From NCBI GenBank assembly GCA_017304845.1, contig JAFKLL010000015.1, positions 27,087 through 91,086 of the forward strand: a stretch of 64,000 bases of DNA. Direction: 5' to 3'. Position numbers and translations under genes: made by a program. Position 1 is the stretch's first letter, and each line of letters starts with the position of its first letter. This document shows, piece by piece, positions 34,500 to 43,685 of the stretch. The notes beneath the pieces were generated by a model. The model saw only the letters and a list, made by a program, of their open reading frames with translations. It made no database searches and was not told the DNA's origin. This DNA is from Solirubrobacterales bacterium (GTDB lineage: Bacteria; Actinomycetota; Thermoleophilia; Solirubrobacterales; 70-9).

Positions 34500-34997
34500 T
34501 CAGTGGGCGAACGGGCCCGCCTTCAGGTACTTCGCGACTTTGACGACCAGCTTCGCCTTGCAGCTCCCTTCGCTGACCTTGACCGTGAAGGTGGCCTTCC
34601 GCGCGGTGATGAAGCGGCCCGTGATCGTGCCGGTCGCCTTGGTCATCTCGGTGGTCGTCTTGTTCAGCGGCACGGTGAAGCTGTTGTTGGCCTTGGGGGT
34701 GACCGCGTGTTTCAGGGTCACGGGAATGAACACCTGATACTTCGGAGGCAGGGCGGCCACGCCCCAGGGCGAGCAGATCTCGCCGCCGCTCTTGAAGGCG
34801 AGCTTGAGGTCGGCGCTCAGGATCTTGCCGTTCTTGGTGTCGACGTAGGCCCGCTGCCCGTCGCCGAACTGCTTGCCGTAGTCGCCGGTCAGGGGTTTGA
34901 TCCGTTTCGTCTTCGCGGTCGCCGGGACGGCCGAGAGGCCCAGGGCCCCGATCAACAGGAGCAGTACGGCGATGCCAGGCCGGTTTGGTTTGCGCAT
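34500..34997 (-). CDS. Small secreted protein, paralogue 2 of a tandem pair
   Basis: A 165-residue exported protein homologous to its downstream neighbour. Signal peptide to about residue 28, two cysteines (GGEICSPWG and EGSCKAKL), and an alternating beta-strand pattern. Such small two-cysteine secreted domains are frequent in this lineage, but I know no function. GAGGAGG lies before the ATG. The 91-nt gap to the neighbour shows no clear feature. Confidence 0.7.
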   Translation of the reverse strand: MRKPNRPGIAVLLLLIGALGLSAVPATAKTKRIKPLTGDYGKQFGDGQRAYVDTKNGKILSADLKLAFKSGGEICSPWGVAALPPKYQVFIPVTLKHAVTPKANNSFTVPLNKTTTEMTKATGTITGRFITARKATFTVKVSEGSCKAKLVVKVAKYLKAGPFAH

Positions 34998-35086
34998 GGG
35001 AACCTCCTCGATTCGCGAATGGGCCTTCGTTTTGATTATCGACCTATATGCATAAGAAATGCAAGCGCGTCCGGCGGGCGTGGAAA

Positions 35087-35092
35087 TAGAAT
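35087..35092 (+). promoter_or_regulatory. -10 box of the RTX-like gene
   Basis: TAGAAT ends 6 nt before the ATG at 35099, without an SD. Confidence 0.5.
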
Positions 35093-35098
35093 CCGTCC

Positions 35099-36046
35099 AT
35101 GGGATCGACCCTCACTCCGGTCAGGGCAGTGGCCTTGGCGATGGGCCTCGCGTTGGCCTGTCTCGCCTTCGCCTCGGACGCGACCGCCGGGATCGGCTGC
35201 CGCTACGTGGCCGCCGGCCCCGCCGGCCCGGCCGGCAACCGGCTCGAGATCCGGGTCAACCGCTTCGAAGAGGTGGTCGCGCTCTCGCCCGGCGCCGGCA
35301 CCAGGATCGACGTCGCCGACGATCAGCGCATGAACCCGCTGAAGTGCGTCGGAGGGCGACCGACCATGGTCAATCTCGACCGGATCGTGTTCCGGGCCGA
35401 CCGTCGCGCGACCGGCTCCACCCTCTACGTCGACCGGGCGCCCGAGTTCGGTCCCGGCGCCACCCCGGCCGATGCGGGAGGCAAGGGGATCAGCTTCTCC
35501 GCCCGTGGCCCGTCGCTCAGCTTCGGGATCGGCGGCACCGACGGCGACGACCTGATCAAGATGGGGATGGACGGCCGGGCCGCGGCTCTCGACTTCTTTC
35601 CCGACAACTTCCCGGATGGTGCTCCCGGCGACCAGATCGACGCCCGGATCCGGGCCAGGTTCGTCAACATCCTGGTCAAGGCCGGACCGGGCAACGACAT
35701 GGTCGCCGGCAGCCAGATCGACTACTCGTTGACCAGCTTCGACGGGCCGCTCACGGTCCCGACCTCGGTCTATGGCGAGGGCGGGACGGACGCCCTGTTC
35801 GGGGGCCGCAGCATGGACTACCTCGACGGCGGGCCCGGCCCGGACATGCTGATCGGGGCGGCCGGCGCCGACCAGCTCTACGGGGGCGGTGGGCTCGACA
35901 GCTTTTTCGGCGGGCCCGGCCCGGACGAGATCGATGCTCTCGACCACCGGGGCGGCGAGCAGATCGCCTGCGGCCGCGGCCGGGACCTGGCCCACATGGA
36001 CCTGAAGGACCTGGATCGGGACTGTGAGTCCTTCCGATTCCCGTAG
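35099..36046 (+). CDS. Secreted protein with RTX-type calcium-binding repeats
   Basis: A 315-residue exported protein with a signal peptide (about 1-31). The middle contains short runs such as GGTDGDDLIKMG and AGPGNDMVAG. The C-terminal third has repeats of the GGxGxDxL type: GEGGTDALFGG, DGGPGPDMLIGA, AGADQLYGGGGLDSFFGG, GPGPDEIDAL. These form parallel beta-rolls that bind calcium. No toxin or protease domain is present. Two cysteines, in QIACGRGRD and RDCESF, close the protein. Its end overlaps the next gene by 23 bp. Confidence 0.8.
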   Translation: MGSTLTPVRAVALAMGLALACLAFASDATAGIGCRYVAAGPAGPAGNRLEIRVNRFEEVVALSPGAGTRIDVADDQRMNPLKCVGGRPTMVNLDRIVFRADRRATGSTLYVDRAPEFGPGATPADAGGKGISFSARGPSLSFGIGGTDGDDLIKMGMDGRAAALDFFPDNFPDGAPGDQIDARIRARFVNILVKAGPGNDMVAGSQIDYSLTSFDGPLTVPTSVYGEGGTDALFGGRSMDYLDGGPGPDMLIGAAGADQLYGGGGLDSFFGGPGPDEIDALDHRGGEQIACGRGRDLAHMDLKDLDRDCESFRFP

Positions 36047-36854
36047 CCCCGGGTTGGTCACCTTCCTGACCGACTTCGGCTACGGCGACGAGTACGCCGG
36101 GGTCTGCCGGCTGGTCATGACCACCGCCGACCCGCCGGCGCGGGTGGTCGACATCACCCACGGCATCCCGCCCGGAGACGTGCGTCGCGGTGCCCTGGCC
36201 CTGGCCGCCGCCGTGCGGTTCTCGCCTCGGGCCGTTCACCTGGCCGTGGTCGACCCGGGGGTCGGCACCAACCGCCGCGCGATCGTCCTGCAGGCGGGCG
36301 GCCACCACCTGGTCGGCCCCGAGAACGTCCTGCTGATGCCGGCGTCCGAGGCGCTGGGCGGGGTCGAGGCCGCCTTCGACATCTCCGACACCCCGCTTCG
36401 GGTCGGGGACAGCGACACCTTCCACGGCCGGGACGTCTTCTCCCCGGTCGCGGCGGCGCTGGCCGGCGGCGCCGCAGCCGGCGAGGTCGGCGCCCCGGTC
36501 GGCTTCTCCGACCTGACCCAGCTCGACCTGCCTCGCCCCGAGATCACGCCGGAGGCCCTGACCGGCCACGTGCTCTTCCTCGACCAGTACGGCAACGCCT
36601 CGCTCGACCTCTACTCCGAGGCCCTGCGCCGTACGTTCCTGACCGAAAGCGTCGCCGTCTGGATGGAGACACCCCGTCAGAAGATGATGATCCCCTTCGG
36701 CCGCACCTTCGGCGACGTCGCCACCGGGGAGCCGGTGCTCTTCCTCGACTCGTCCGGCCATCTGGCGATCGCGGTCAACCGCGGCAGCGCCGCCAGCCGC
36801 TTCGGCCTTGTCCCGGACGACGTGGTGAGGATCACGCCGGCCGCCTCGGCCTGA
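36024..36854 (+). CDS. SAM hydrolase (SAM hydroxide adenosyltransferase, DUF62)
   Basis: A 276-residue cytoplasmic protein of the fluorinase/chlorinase-like family that hydrolyses S-adenosylmethionine to adenosine and methionine. Family blocks: FLTDFGYGDEYAGVCRLVM, VVDITHGIPPGDVRRGALAL, VVDPGVGTNRRAIVL, GPENVLLMP, DTFHGRDVFSPVAA, and FLDQYGNASLDL. The chlorinase-specific insertion is not seen. Start GTG at 36024 lies inside the preceding gene. Its stop directly abuts the convergent gene. Confidence 0.9.
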   Translation: MSPSDSRSPGLVTFLTDFGYGDEYAGVCRLVMTTADPPARVVDITHGIPPGDVRRGALALAAAVRFSPRAVHLAVVDPGVGTNRRAIVLQAGGHHLVGPENVLLMPASEALGGVEAAFDISDTPLRVGDSDTFHGRDVFSPVAAALAGGAAAGEVGAPVGFSDLTQLDLPRPEITPEALTGHVLFLDQYGNASLDLYSEALRRTFLTESVAVWMETPRQKMMIPFGRTFGDVATGEPVLFLDSSGHLAIAVNRGSAASRFGLVPDDVVRITPAASA

Positions 36855-37109
36855 CTACCCGCCCTTGAGCACGATGGCGAGAACGGTCGCCAGCAGGGTG
36901 CCGGAGAGGCCGAACATGCCGATCACGAGGGTGCGCTGCAGCGCGGCGATCCGATCCTCCATACGGTCGAGCCGCTGATCCATCTGCGTCAACCGCTGGT
37001 CTATCTGAGCGAACCTCCGGTCCACGTTTGCGAAGCCGTCCCGCGTGAAGCGGGCGAGGTCGTCGAGACGCTCGTCGCTCCAGGCCGATCTTTCATGCGA
37101 AACGGGCAC
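36855..37109 (-). CDS. Small coiled-coil protein with C-terminal membrane anchor
   Basis: An 84-residue protein if GTG at 37109 is the start; GTG at 37178 would add 23 residues. Heptad repeats (VDRRFAQIDQRLTQMDQRL) form a coiled coil, followed by one membrane helix (IGMFGLSGTLLATVLAIVL) and a basic end. Such tail-anchored helical proteins are common near unrelated genes. No function known. Confidence 0.6.
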   Translation of the reverse strand: MPVSHERSAWSDERLDDLARFTRDGFANVDRRFAQIDQRLTQMDQRLDRMEDRIAALQRTLVIGMFGLSGTLLATVLAIVLKGG

Positions 37110-37197
37110 AGGTCCAGCGTAGCGGTCGCCAGCAGGGGCATTCACGGATCTCCCGGACTTGTTGCACTTCGCGCTCACATAGGTGAGGGTGGATCGC

Positions 37198-37203
37198 TAG
37201 CCT
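37198..37203 (+). promoter_or_regulatory. -10 box of birA
   Basis: TAGCCT ends 7 nt before the GTG at 37211; no SD. Confidence 0.5.
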
Positions 37204-37210
37204 CCGAGCG

Positions 37211-37921
37211 GTGATCATCGGCCGTCCGCATGTCCATTTCCGCTCGATCGGTTCGACCAACGAGCGGGCTCGGGAGGCGGCCGCCGCGGGCGCTCCGGCC
37301 GGGGCGCTCTTCACCGCCGAGGAGCAGACGGCGGGCCGGGGCCGGCAGGGACGTCCCTGGTCGACGCCGGCCGGGTCGGCGGTCGCCTGGAGCTTCGTGC
37401 TGCGGCAGCCGGTCGAGGTGCCGGACACGCTGCCCCTCCAGATCGGTGTCGGGGTCTGCGAGGCGGTGGAGACGCTGGGCGTTCCCGAGGTCCGGATGAA
37501 GTGGCCCAACGACATCTGGATCGAAGGCCGGAAGTGCGCGGGCATCCTGGTCGAGGCCAGGCCGCAGGACGGCTGGGCCGTCGCCGGAGTCGGCCTGAAC
37601 CTCTCGATCGCGGAGCAGGAGTTCCCGGAGGAGCTGCGCAGGCGCGCCACCTCGGTCGGTCGCGGCGTCTCCTTCGACGAGGCGGTAGCCGCCCTCAACC
37701 GTTGCGTCGGCGAGCGGCTCGCCACCCCGGTGGAGGACACCCTGGCCGAGTTCTCACGCCGAGACGCGCTGCGAGGAAGGCAGATCGGCTGGGACGAGGG
37801 CAGCGGCACCGCCGCCGGGATCGACCGTCAGGGCAATCTCCTGGTCGAGACCGCCGCGGGTTGCCTCGCCACGCTCTCCGCGGGCGAAGTCCATCTCTCC
37901 CTGCCAGACCGTCCCAGTTGA
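37211..37921 (+). CDS. birA: Biotin-[acetyl-CoA-carboxylase] ligase
   Basis: A 236-residue cytoplasmic enzyme that attaches biotin to the carrier protein of acyl-CoA carboxylases. Motifs: SIGSTNERAREAA, the biotinyl-AMP loop TAGRGRQGRPW, VRMKWPNDIW, CAGILVEA and GVGLNL. It lacks an N-terminal helix-turn-helix, so it is the monofunctional type and not a repressor. The start GTG is probably leaderless. The next gene overlaps its stop as TTGA. Confidence 0.94.
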   Translation: MIIGRPHVHFRSIGSTNERAREAAAAGAPAGALFTAEEQTAGRGRQGRPWSTPAGSAVAWSFVLRQPVEVPDTLPLQIGVGVCEAVETLGVPEVRMKWPNDIWIEGRKCAGILVEARPQDGWAVAGVGLNLSIAEQEFPEELRRRATSVGRGVSFDEAVAALNRCVGERLATPVEDTLAEFSRRDALRGRQIGWDEGSGTAAGIDRQGNLLVETAAGCLATLSAGEVHLSLPDRPS

Positions 37922-38430
37922 ACGAGACGGACGCAGCGATCGAGTACGCCCGGCCAGGGGTCGTCTGGCTGGAGGGCCGCCCCCTGCCGATCCAACCGAC
38001 CGGGACCGGCCGCGCGATCGCCCGGCAGGGCGACGAGGGGCTGGTCGTCGGCGGCGGCAGCCGGGCCAAGGTCCTGGCCGCGATCGACCGCTGGTATCGA
38101 CGCGAGGCCCGCGATCGGATCGAGCCTCTGGTCGAGTCGGAGGGAGACCGCCTCGGGCTACGGGCCAAAAAGGTCACGGTCCGCAACCAACGCACCCGCT
38201 GGGGATCCTGCTCGACCTCCGGCACCCTCTCCTTCAACTGGCGGCTGGTGCTCGGCCGGCCCGAGGCTCTGCGCTACGTCGTGGTCCACGAGCTGATCCA
38301 CATCCGTCACCACAACCACTCCCGCGCCTTCTGGAACGATCTCGCCGCGGCCTTCCCCGAGTACCGCGCCGAGGCGGCCTGGCTGCGCTCGAACGAGCGC
38401 CACCTCCTCAGGTGGAAGCCCCGGATCTGA
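37918..38430 (+). CDS. YgjP-like zinc metallopeptidase-fold protein (DUF45)
   Basis: A 170-residue protein. The zinc motif is VVVHELIHIRHHNHSRAFW: HELIH, with a third ligand after it. RNQRTRWGSCSTSGTLSFNW before it is the family signature. Members are M48-like metal-dependent hydrolases of unknown substrate. The TTG start at 37918 overlaps the birA TGA, giving translational coupling. Confidence 0.88.
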   Translation: MNETDAAIEYARPGVVWLEGRPLPIQPTGTGRAIARQGDEGLVVGGGSRAKVLAAIDRWYRREARDRIEPLVESEGDRLGLRAKKVTVRNQRTRWGSCSTSGTLSFNWRLVLGRPEALRYVVVHELIHIRHHNHSRAFWNDLAAAFPEYRAEAAWLRSNERHLLRWKPRI

Positions 38431-38434
38431 TCGG

Positions 38435-38863
38435 TCAGAAAGTGTCGTAGCGCTCGGGTGAGAGCTCGAAGCCGTGGCCGGTCGTCATGTTCTCGCAGCG
38501 CATGCCGTCTTCGCCCTCGCTCTGACACTCGAACGGGCCGACCATGTTGATCTTGTCGGTGGCCAGGGCGGAGCCGCTGTTCATCGTCGTGTCGCCGGCG
38601 CAGACGATCCGGCCGGGGCCGCCCGCGACCGAGAGGCCGTTGCCCCAGTCGAGTTGACACTTCGGGTTCGGCTTGACGGTCCAGTCATGCTTGGCGATGT
38701 CGCAGCGGACCATGGAGTCGTCCGCGATGCAGCCGATGTTGCCGCTCGGCGAGGTGAAGGTGTCGAGATTGAGGGAGAGCTTCTCCTGCTTGTCGGCGCC
38801 ACAGCCGGCCACGGCCAGGCCGACCAGCAGCACCAGGGCGCTACTTCGAATCAGCTTCTTCAT
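38435..38863 (-). CDS. Putative lipoprotein with cysteine-rich domain
   Basis: A 142-residue exported protein. Signal peptide with lipobox AVAGC at residue 20. The mature part has SPSGNIGCIADDSMVRCDI and GPFECQSEGEDGMRCENMTTGHGF, a pattern found in small actinobacterial surface proteins with paired cysteines and a glycine/histidine end. Function unknown. GAGGGAG lies before the ATG, which is inside the end of the helicase gene (23-bp overlap), so the two are co-transcribed. Confidence 0.75.
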   Translation of the reverse strand: MKKLIRSSALVLLVGLAVAGCGADKQEKLSLNLDTFTSPSGNIGCIADDSMVRCDIAKHDWTVKPNPKCQLDWGNGLSVAGGPGRIVCAGDTTMNSGSALATDKINMVGPFECQSEGEDGMRCENMTTGHGFELSPERYDTF

Positions 38864-41474
38864 CGTCGTCTCCCTCGGCTTCGGCCTCGTCGGCCTCATC
38901 CGTCTCTTCCGGCTCGGGCGACTCCTCGGCCTCGGTCTCTTCGACCTCCGGCTCGGTGCCCTCGGCTTCCGCTTCGGCCCCGGTCTCCGTGGTCTCGGTG
39001 GCCTCCACCTCCGGGTTCGCCTCGTCCTTCTTCTTGTTCTTCTTGCGGCGACGCTTCTTGCTGCCCTTCGGGAAGTTGCGGAGCAGCTCGCGGGCGACCG
39101 CGGACGGCTTCCGCGCCATCCTCATCCGGGCCCCGCGCAGGACCTCCTCGCCCTCCGGCGTGTGGGCGACCGCGGCGGCGAGCAGCGAGACCGCCAGGCG
39201 GCGGTCCTGCTTCCGCGCCGACTGGACCAGCTTGCGGGCGTTCTTGCCATGGGCCCGGCCGGCCGAGTTGACCAACAGGCCGAGCAGGCGCTTGGTCTCC
39301 GGCCAACGCTGGACCGCGTACTCCTCGTGTAGTTCACGGGTGTAGGAGGCGAGCCGCCAGACCCAGGCCTGGGCCTGGTCGCGGCGGCCGATCCGTTTGT
39401 CGACCAAGGCTTGGAGCAGCACCTTGGTGCCGGCCCGCTTGTCGTCTCGCGACCAGGTCCCGACGATGTCGATCGCGTCGTCGAAGGCCTCGGGATCCTT
39501 GAGGTTGGCGATCTCGCCGAGCGCCTTGATCCGCAGCTGCGCGTTGCGGTTGCGCTGGACGCAGGTCAGCAGATAGCGGCGCCTGAGCTCCTTGGTCCGA
39601 TCGTGCTGGAGCATCGCCTTGGCCCGGCGCCAGCCCTGGGTGGTGACCCGGGACCCGGCCAGGGCGGCCCAGACATGCTGCTCGGCGTAGTCGAGGTTCT
39701 CGACCGCGATCCGCCAGATGTCCCGCTCCAGCACCTCGATGCGGCGCTGCGGATCGTCGGAGACCGGCACGATGCGGCGTTCGACCCGGACCTTGCGGCC
39801 ACGGCCGCGGCGGACCGGGCCGACCACGATCGCGCCGCCACGGTAGACGTCGCGGTCGAGCAGGCTGTGAAGGGTGACGATCGACTCGTCGTGGGTGGTC
39901 GCCGGGTGGACGAAGTCGATCACCAGGCCGGCTTCCTTGGTGGGCGAGCGACGGGTGACACGACCGACCCGCTGCTGGTAGATGCGCTTCGACGCGGTCG
40001 GCGCCAAATGCATACAAATTGTAGCTCTCGGCGAGTTCCAGCCCTCGGCCAGCAGCTGCGCGTTGCAGAGCACGTCGACCTCGCCCCGCTCGAAGGCGGC
40101 CAGGGTCTCGGAGAGCTCTCGCTTCGGGGTCTCGCCGGAGACCGCCTTGGCGTTGATGCCGAACTCCTGGAAGGCGGCGGCGACGTTCTTCGCGTGCTGG
40201 ACGCCGGCCGTGTAGAGCACGCCGGGCGCCTTGCGGAAACGCGACTTGTAGAGGTCGGCGATCGCCATGTTGAACGGAGCCTGGTCGAGCAGCTTGGCCA
40301 GCTCTTCCTGGTCGAAGTCCTGGTCGACCTCGCCCTTGCGGAGCGGCACCTTGGCGATCGTGCGGACCCCGGGGCCGGGCGGGATGCGCAGGCAGCGGAG
40401 CGGGGCGATCACGCCGCGGCGGGCCGCCTGGGCCAGATCGAAGCGGGAGGTCTGGGTGGGGAAGAGGTCGGCGACGTGGCGGGCGATCAGGGCGCCGGTC
40501 GCGGTCATGCCGATGTAGACCGGGCCGGGCATCGAGCGGATGCAGGCCGAGGTCTTCTCGCCGAGGGCGGTGTGCGCCTCGTCGCAGATGATCACCGAGT
40601 AGGCGTTCGAGACCCGCTTCGCGTTGCGGACGAACCACTGGTAGGTCTCGACCGTGACCGGGCCGTCGGCCTCGTCGCGGCCGTCCAGCAGCGGCGGGCG
40701 CAGCCGGTCCTTGTAGCCGCGGTCGGAGATCTCGCCGATGAACTGATCGACCAGGTTCCGGCGGTGGGTGAGGATCAGGACGCCGCCGGTGCGGGTCGCC
40801 TCGATGAAGCCGACCGCGGCGACCGTCTTGCCGGCGCCGGTCGCGTGCTCGAACCAGAAGCGGCGGGCGGCGCCGGGATCGTCGGGGGCGTCCTCGACCT
40901 CCTCGGGCTGGTCCTCCTCGCCGGAGTCGACCCAGTCCTGAGGCTCCTCTTCCTCTTCCTCGACCACGATCTCGTCGATCGCCTCGGACCCGAGGGTGGC
41001 CTCGTCCTCCTCGTCCTCTTCGGATCGATCGGCCTCGTCTTCCTCGACCGCATCGGCTTCGTCCTCGACCGGCTCCTCTTCCAGGTCGGCGTCGAGATCC
41101 TCGTCGACGCTGATCTGCTGCTCGGCGAGCAGCTCGGTCAGCGTTCCGGAGAGGGCGTCGATCTGATGCGGGTTGAGCTCGGCGCCGTCCTTCAGGGTGG
41201 GCGGCTCCTGGCCGATCAGGCGCTCCAGCCCGAGCAGCAGCGAGAAGTTGCGACGCCACTCGACCGACGGTTCGGTCAGCCCGGCGTCGAGTTCCGCGAT
41301 CGCGGCGTCGAAGGCTCGACGGCGCGCGGTGCCCGGGACCAAGGCCTCGGGGCCGTCGCCATTCAGCAGGAGTGGTTCACGCGCGAATTCGGACGCACGC
41401 TCGATGTCTTTCTTTGAAGGAGCCGCACCTTGTGCGGGTGCTGCAGTAGTCGGGGCCAATTCAAGCCTTCGCAA
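38841..41474 (-). CDS. Superfamily 2 DEAD/DEAH helicase with internal acidic insert
   Basis: An 877-residue protein related to the helicase of type I/III restriction enzymes, without nuclease or methylase neighbours. Core motifs: NPHQIDAL (101-108), Walker A ATGAGKT (211-217), motif II CDEAH (297-301), GMTATG, LYTAGVQHAKN, and motif VI YQQRVGRVTRRS. A run of about 80 strongly acidic residues (123-200) is inserted between NPHQ and Walker A, where normally about 20 are found. After 520 the protein is helical and basic, and the last 70 residues are again Glu/Asp-rich following a Lys/Arg stretch. The start TTG at 41474 is the first in frame. Role unknown; nucleic-acid remodelling is likely. Confidence 0.82.
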   Translation of the reverse strand: MRRLELAPTTAAPAQGAAPSKKDIERASEFAREPLLLNGDGPEALVPGTARRRAFDAAIAELDAGLTEPSVEWRRNFSLLLGLERLIGQEPPTLKDGAELNPHQIDALSGTLTELLAEQQISVDEDLDADLEEEPVEDEADAVEEDEADRSEEDEEDEATLGSEAIDEIVVEEEEEEPQDWVDSGEEDQPEEVEDAPDDPGAARRFWFEHATGAGKTVAAVGFIEATRTGGVLILTHRRNLVDQFIGEISDRGYKDRLRPPLLDGRDEADGPVTVETYQWFVRNAKRVSNAYSVIICDEAHTALGEKTSACIRSMPGPVYIGMTATGALIARHVADLFPTQTSRFDLAQAARRGVIAPLRCLRIPPGPGVRTIAKVPLRKGEVDQDFDQEELAKLLDQAPFNMAIADLYKSRFRKAPGVLYTAGVQHAKNVAAAFQEFGINAKAVSGETPKRELSETLAAFERGEVDVLCNAQLLAEGWNSPRATICMHLAPTASKRIYQQRVGRVTRRSPTKEAGLVIDFVHPATTHDESIVTLHSLLDRDVYRGGAIVVGPVRRGRGRKVRVERRIVPVSDDPQRRIEVLERDIWRIAVENLDYAEQHVWAALAGSRVTTQGWRRAKAMLQHDRTKELRRRYLLTCVQRNRNAQLRIKALGEIANLKDPEAFDDAIDIVGTWSRDDKRAGTKVLLQALVDKRIGRRDQAQAWVWRLASYTRELHEEYAVQRWPETKRLLGLLVNSAGRAHGKNARKLVQSARKQDRRLAVSLLAAAVAHTPEGEEVLRGARMRMARKPSAVARELLRNFPKGSKKRRRKKNKKKDEANPEVEATETTETGAEAEAEGTEPEVEETEAEESPEPEETDEADEAEAEGDDDEEADSK

Positions 41475-41616
41475 ATGTCCCGGACCCGGCCAATCGACCC
41501 GGCCCGGACGAGTGGGTGATCGAGGATTCCGACGACGACGCTGGACGGACTGACGTCAGTTTCCTCCTAGGTCCACGAGATGGCGGACCGCGTACCTGTA
41601 TTTAATCACTACTGGC

Positions 41617-42201
41617 ATGAAACTGGCTGCTCACAGACGACTTCTGGTTCTGGCGGTGCTCTGCGCGGGGCTGCTGGGCCTGATCGCGGGCTGTGGCTCC
41701 GGGGACGAGGACGCCCCTCCGCCGCCCGACTACGCGAAGAAGCTGGCCGGCTCGCCGGCCCCGCTTGCGGCCCTCCACGAGCAGGGGAACGAGCTGCTCT
41801 CCGGCGGGCTCGATGCCTACGACAAGCGGATCGAGTCGCTCAAGGGCTTCCCGGTGGTGGTCAACGTCTGGGCCTCCTGGTGCGGTCCTTGCCGACAGGA
41901 GTTCCCCTACTTCCAGCAGGCCTCGGCGAACATGGGCAAGAAGGTGGCCTTCCTGGGGGTCAATGCGGAGGATGCCGACGATCTGGCGGGTGACTTCCTC
42001 GCCGACCACCCGGTCCCCTACCCGAGCTACACGGACCCGAAGGCCGAGATTGCCGGAGAGGTGGGCGGTGTCGGCTATCCCCGGACCGTCTTCTACGACG
42101 CGAACGGCAAGCTGATCCAGACCCACAGCGGCGGCTTCCCGGACCAGGCCTCGCTCGATGAGGCGATCCAGCAGTACGCGGTAGAGGGCCGATCGGGCTG
42201 A
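41617..42201 (+). CDS. TlpA/ResA-like thioredoxin lipoprotein
   Basis: A 194-residue lipoprotein (lipobox LIAGC at 26) with a thioredoxin fold. The redox motif is WASWCGPCRQEFPYF (CGPC at about 89-92), the cis-proline block is GYPRTVFYD and the N-terminal region matches the TlpA/ResA family. It probably reduces extracytoplasmic disulfides, for example on apocytochromes for the Ccm system encoded at 28 kb. The 142-nt divergent gap before it contains TTTAAT at 41601-41606, a possible -10 box. Confidence 0.88.
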   Translation: MKLAAHRRLLVLAVLCAGLLGLIAGCGSGDEDAPPPPDYAKKLAGSPAPLAALHEQGNELLSGGLDAYDKRIESLKGFPVVVNVWASWCGPCRQEFPYFQQASANMGKKVAFLGVNAEDADDLAGDFLADHPVPYPSYTDPKAEIAGEVGGVGYPRTVFYDANGKLIQTHSGGFPDQASLDEAIQQYAVEGRSG

Positions 42202-42206
42202 GCCGA

Positions 42207-42212
42207 TACGCT
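42207..42212 (+). promoter_or_regulatory. -10 box of the nfeD gene
   Basis: TACGCT ends 7 nt before the GTG at 42220; no SD. Confidence 0.5.
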
Positions 42213-42219
42213 CGCCTGA

Positions 42220-42834
42220 GTGGAGATCAGCGACCCGACACTCGTCTACCTCCTGATCGTCCTCGGCCTGGTCGGCATCGGGGTCGAGACGATGACACCC
42301 GGCGGCTTCATCCCCGCCATCCTCGGCATCGTCGCCCTGGTCTTCGGAGTCATCGGAATGGTCGACATCGGTCCCACCGGGCTCGGCGTCGGTCTGCTCC
42401 TGCTGGCGATCGCGCTCTTCATCGCCGCGGTCGCCTTCCACCTGTATCGGCCTTTCTCGATCGCCGGCGTCGTCTCACTGGTCGCCTCCGGCATCTGGAT
42501 GTTCGATCGCGACACCGACCCGACCTCGATAGTCGCGGTGGCGATCGGTTCGATCGCGCTGGGGCTGTTCATGCTCTTCGTGATCGAGCGAGCCAGCCAG
42601 ACCAGGGGCGCCCCGGTCCGCTACGGCCCGGAGGATCTGGTCGGGATGGAAGGTGACGTGCGGGTCGCGTTGCGGCCCGACGGCCAGGTCTTCGTCGACG
42701 GCGCGCTCTGGCAGGCCCGGCTCGCCGACTCAGACGCGCGCCTCGGCATCGGCGAGAAGGTGACCGTGACCGAGGTCAGCGGCCTGACCCTCGTCGTCGC
42801 CCCACGGACTGAAAACAACGAAGGAGAGAACTAG
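42220..42834 (+). CDS. NfeD-family membrane protein
   Basis: A 204-residue protein with four to five hydrophobic segments (residues 8-115) followed by a soluble OB-fold domain ([29 protein letters not shown], shown here across residues about 140-175). This is the NfeD layout. It is followed after 2 nt by a slipin gene, the usual partner; such pairs organise membrane microdomains. The ClpP-type protease domain of long NfeD proteins is absent. Confidence 0.85.
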   Translation: MEISDPTLVYLLIVLGLVGIGVETMTPGGFIPAILGIVALVFGVIGMVDIGPTGLGVGLLLLAIALFIAAVAFHLYRPFSIAGVVSLVASGIWMFDRDTDPTSIVAVAIGSIALGLFMLFVIERASQTRGAPVRYGPEDLVGMEGDVRVALRPDGQVFVDGALWQARLADSDARLGIGEKVTVTEVSGLTLVVAPRTENNEGEN

Positions 42835-42836
42835 CG

Positions 42837-43676
42837 ATGGAAGTCATCGGAACCCTGATCGTGATCCTGGCGATCTTCGCCCTGATCATCCTCTTCTCGG
42901 CGATCAAGATCCTGCGCGAGTACGAGCGTGGCGTGATCTTCCGGCTCGGGCGCCTGATCAACCAGAAGGGCCCGGGGCTGATCCTGCTGATCCCCTTCAT
43001 CGACCGCATGGTCAAGATCGACCTGCGGACGGTCACCCTGAACATCCCGCCGCAGGAAGTGATCACCCGCGACAACGTCCCCACCTCGGTCAACGCGGTC
43101 TGTTACTTCCGCGTGCTCGACCCGAACAAGGCGATCACCGATGTCGAGAACTACCTGATCGCAACCTCGCAGATCGCCCAGACCTCGCTCCGCGCCGTGC
43201 TCGGCAAGGCCGAACTGGACGAGATCCTGGCCGAACGCGAGCGGCTGAACGAGTCGCTTCAGAAGATCATCGACGAGCAGACCGAGCCCTGGGGGGTCAA
43301 GGTCACGACGGTCGAGATCAAGGACGTCGAGATCCCCGAGGCGATGCAGCGGGCGATGGCCCGGCAGGCCGAGGCGGAACGCGAACGGCGCGCCAAGATC
43401 ATCAATTCCGAGGGCGAGTACCAGGCGGCCGAGAAGCTCACCGACGCGGCCGACATCATCTCCCGCAACCCGGCCTCGCTCCAGCTCCGCTACCTGCAGA
43501 CGCTGCTCGAGATCAGCGGCAACCAGAACTCGACCGTGATCTTCCCGTTGCCGATGGACCTGATCTCCGCCTTCCAGCAGACGCTCGGGAACATCGGCAA
43601 CCCGGACAGGGGCGGCGACCCGGTGATCCATCCGACGATCGGCGGGTCGGGCGACGACCAGCCGCCCGCCGCGTAG
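42837..43676 (+). CDS. Slipin (stomatin/SPFH family)
   Basis: A 279-residue protein with an N-terminal membrane helix (1-22) and a band-7 domain. Diagnostic blocks: [68 protein letters not shown] and [18 protein letters not shown], typical of slipins. An alanine/glutamate-rich coiled coil follows. It sits in the membrane with NfeD as a scaffold. GGAG precedes the ATG. Confidence 0.92.
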   Translation: MEVIGTLIVILAIFALIILFSAIKILREYERGVIFRLGRLINQKGPGLILLIPFIDRMVKIDLRTVTLNIPPQEVITRDNVPTSVNAVCYFRVLDPNKAITDVENYLIATSQIAQTSLRAVLGKAELDEILAERERLNESLQKIIDEQTEPWGVKVTTVEIKDVEIPEAMQRAMARQAEAERERRAKIINSEGEYQAAEKLTDAADIISRNPASLQLRYLQTLLEISGNQNSTVIFPLPMDLISAFQQTLGNIGNPDRGGDPVIHPTIGGSGDDQPPAA

Positions 43677-43685
43677 CCGCAACCT

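Noticed and set aside
35099..36046. RTX-like protein as a toxin
   Set aside because: Only calcium-binding repeats and a signal peptide are visible; no toxin domain or type I secretion genes are near.
38841..41474. Helicase as part of a restriction or defence island
   Set aside because: Neighbours are a lipoprotein, a TlpA-like protein and housekeeping genes; no nuclease or methylase is present.
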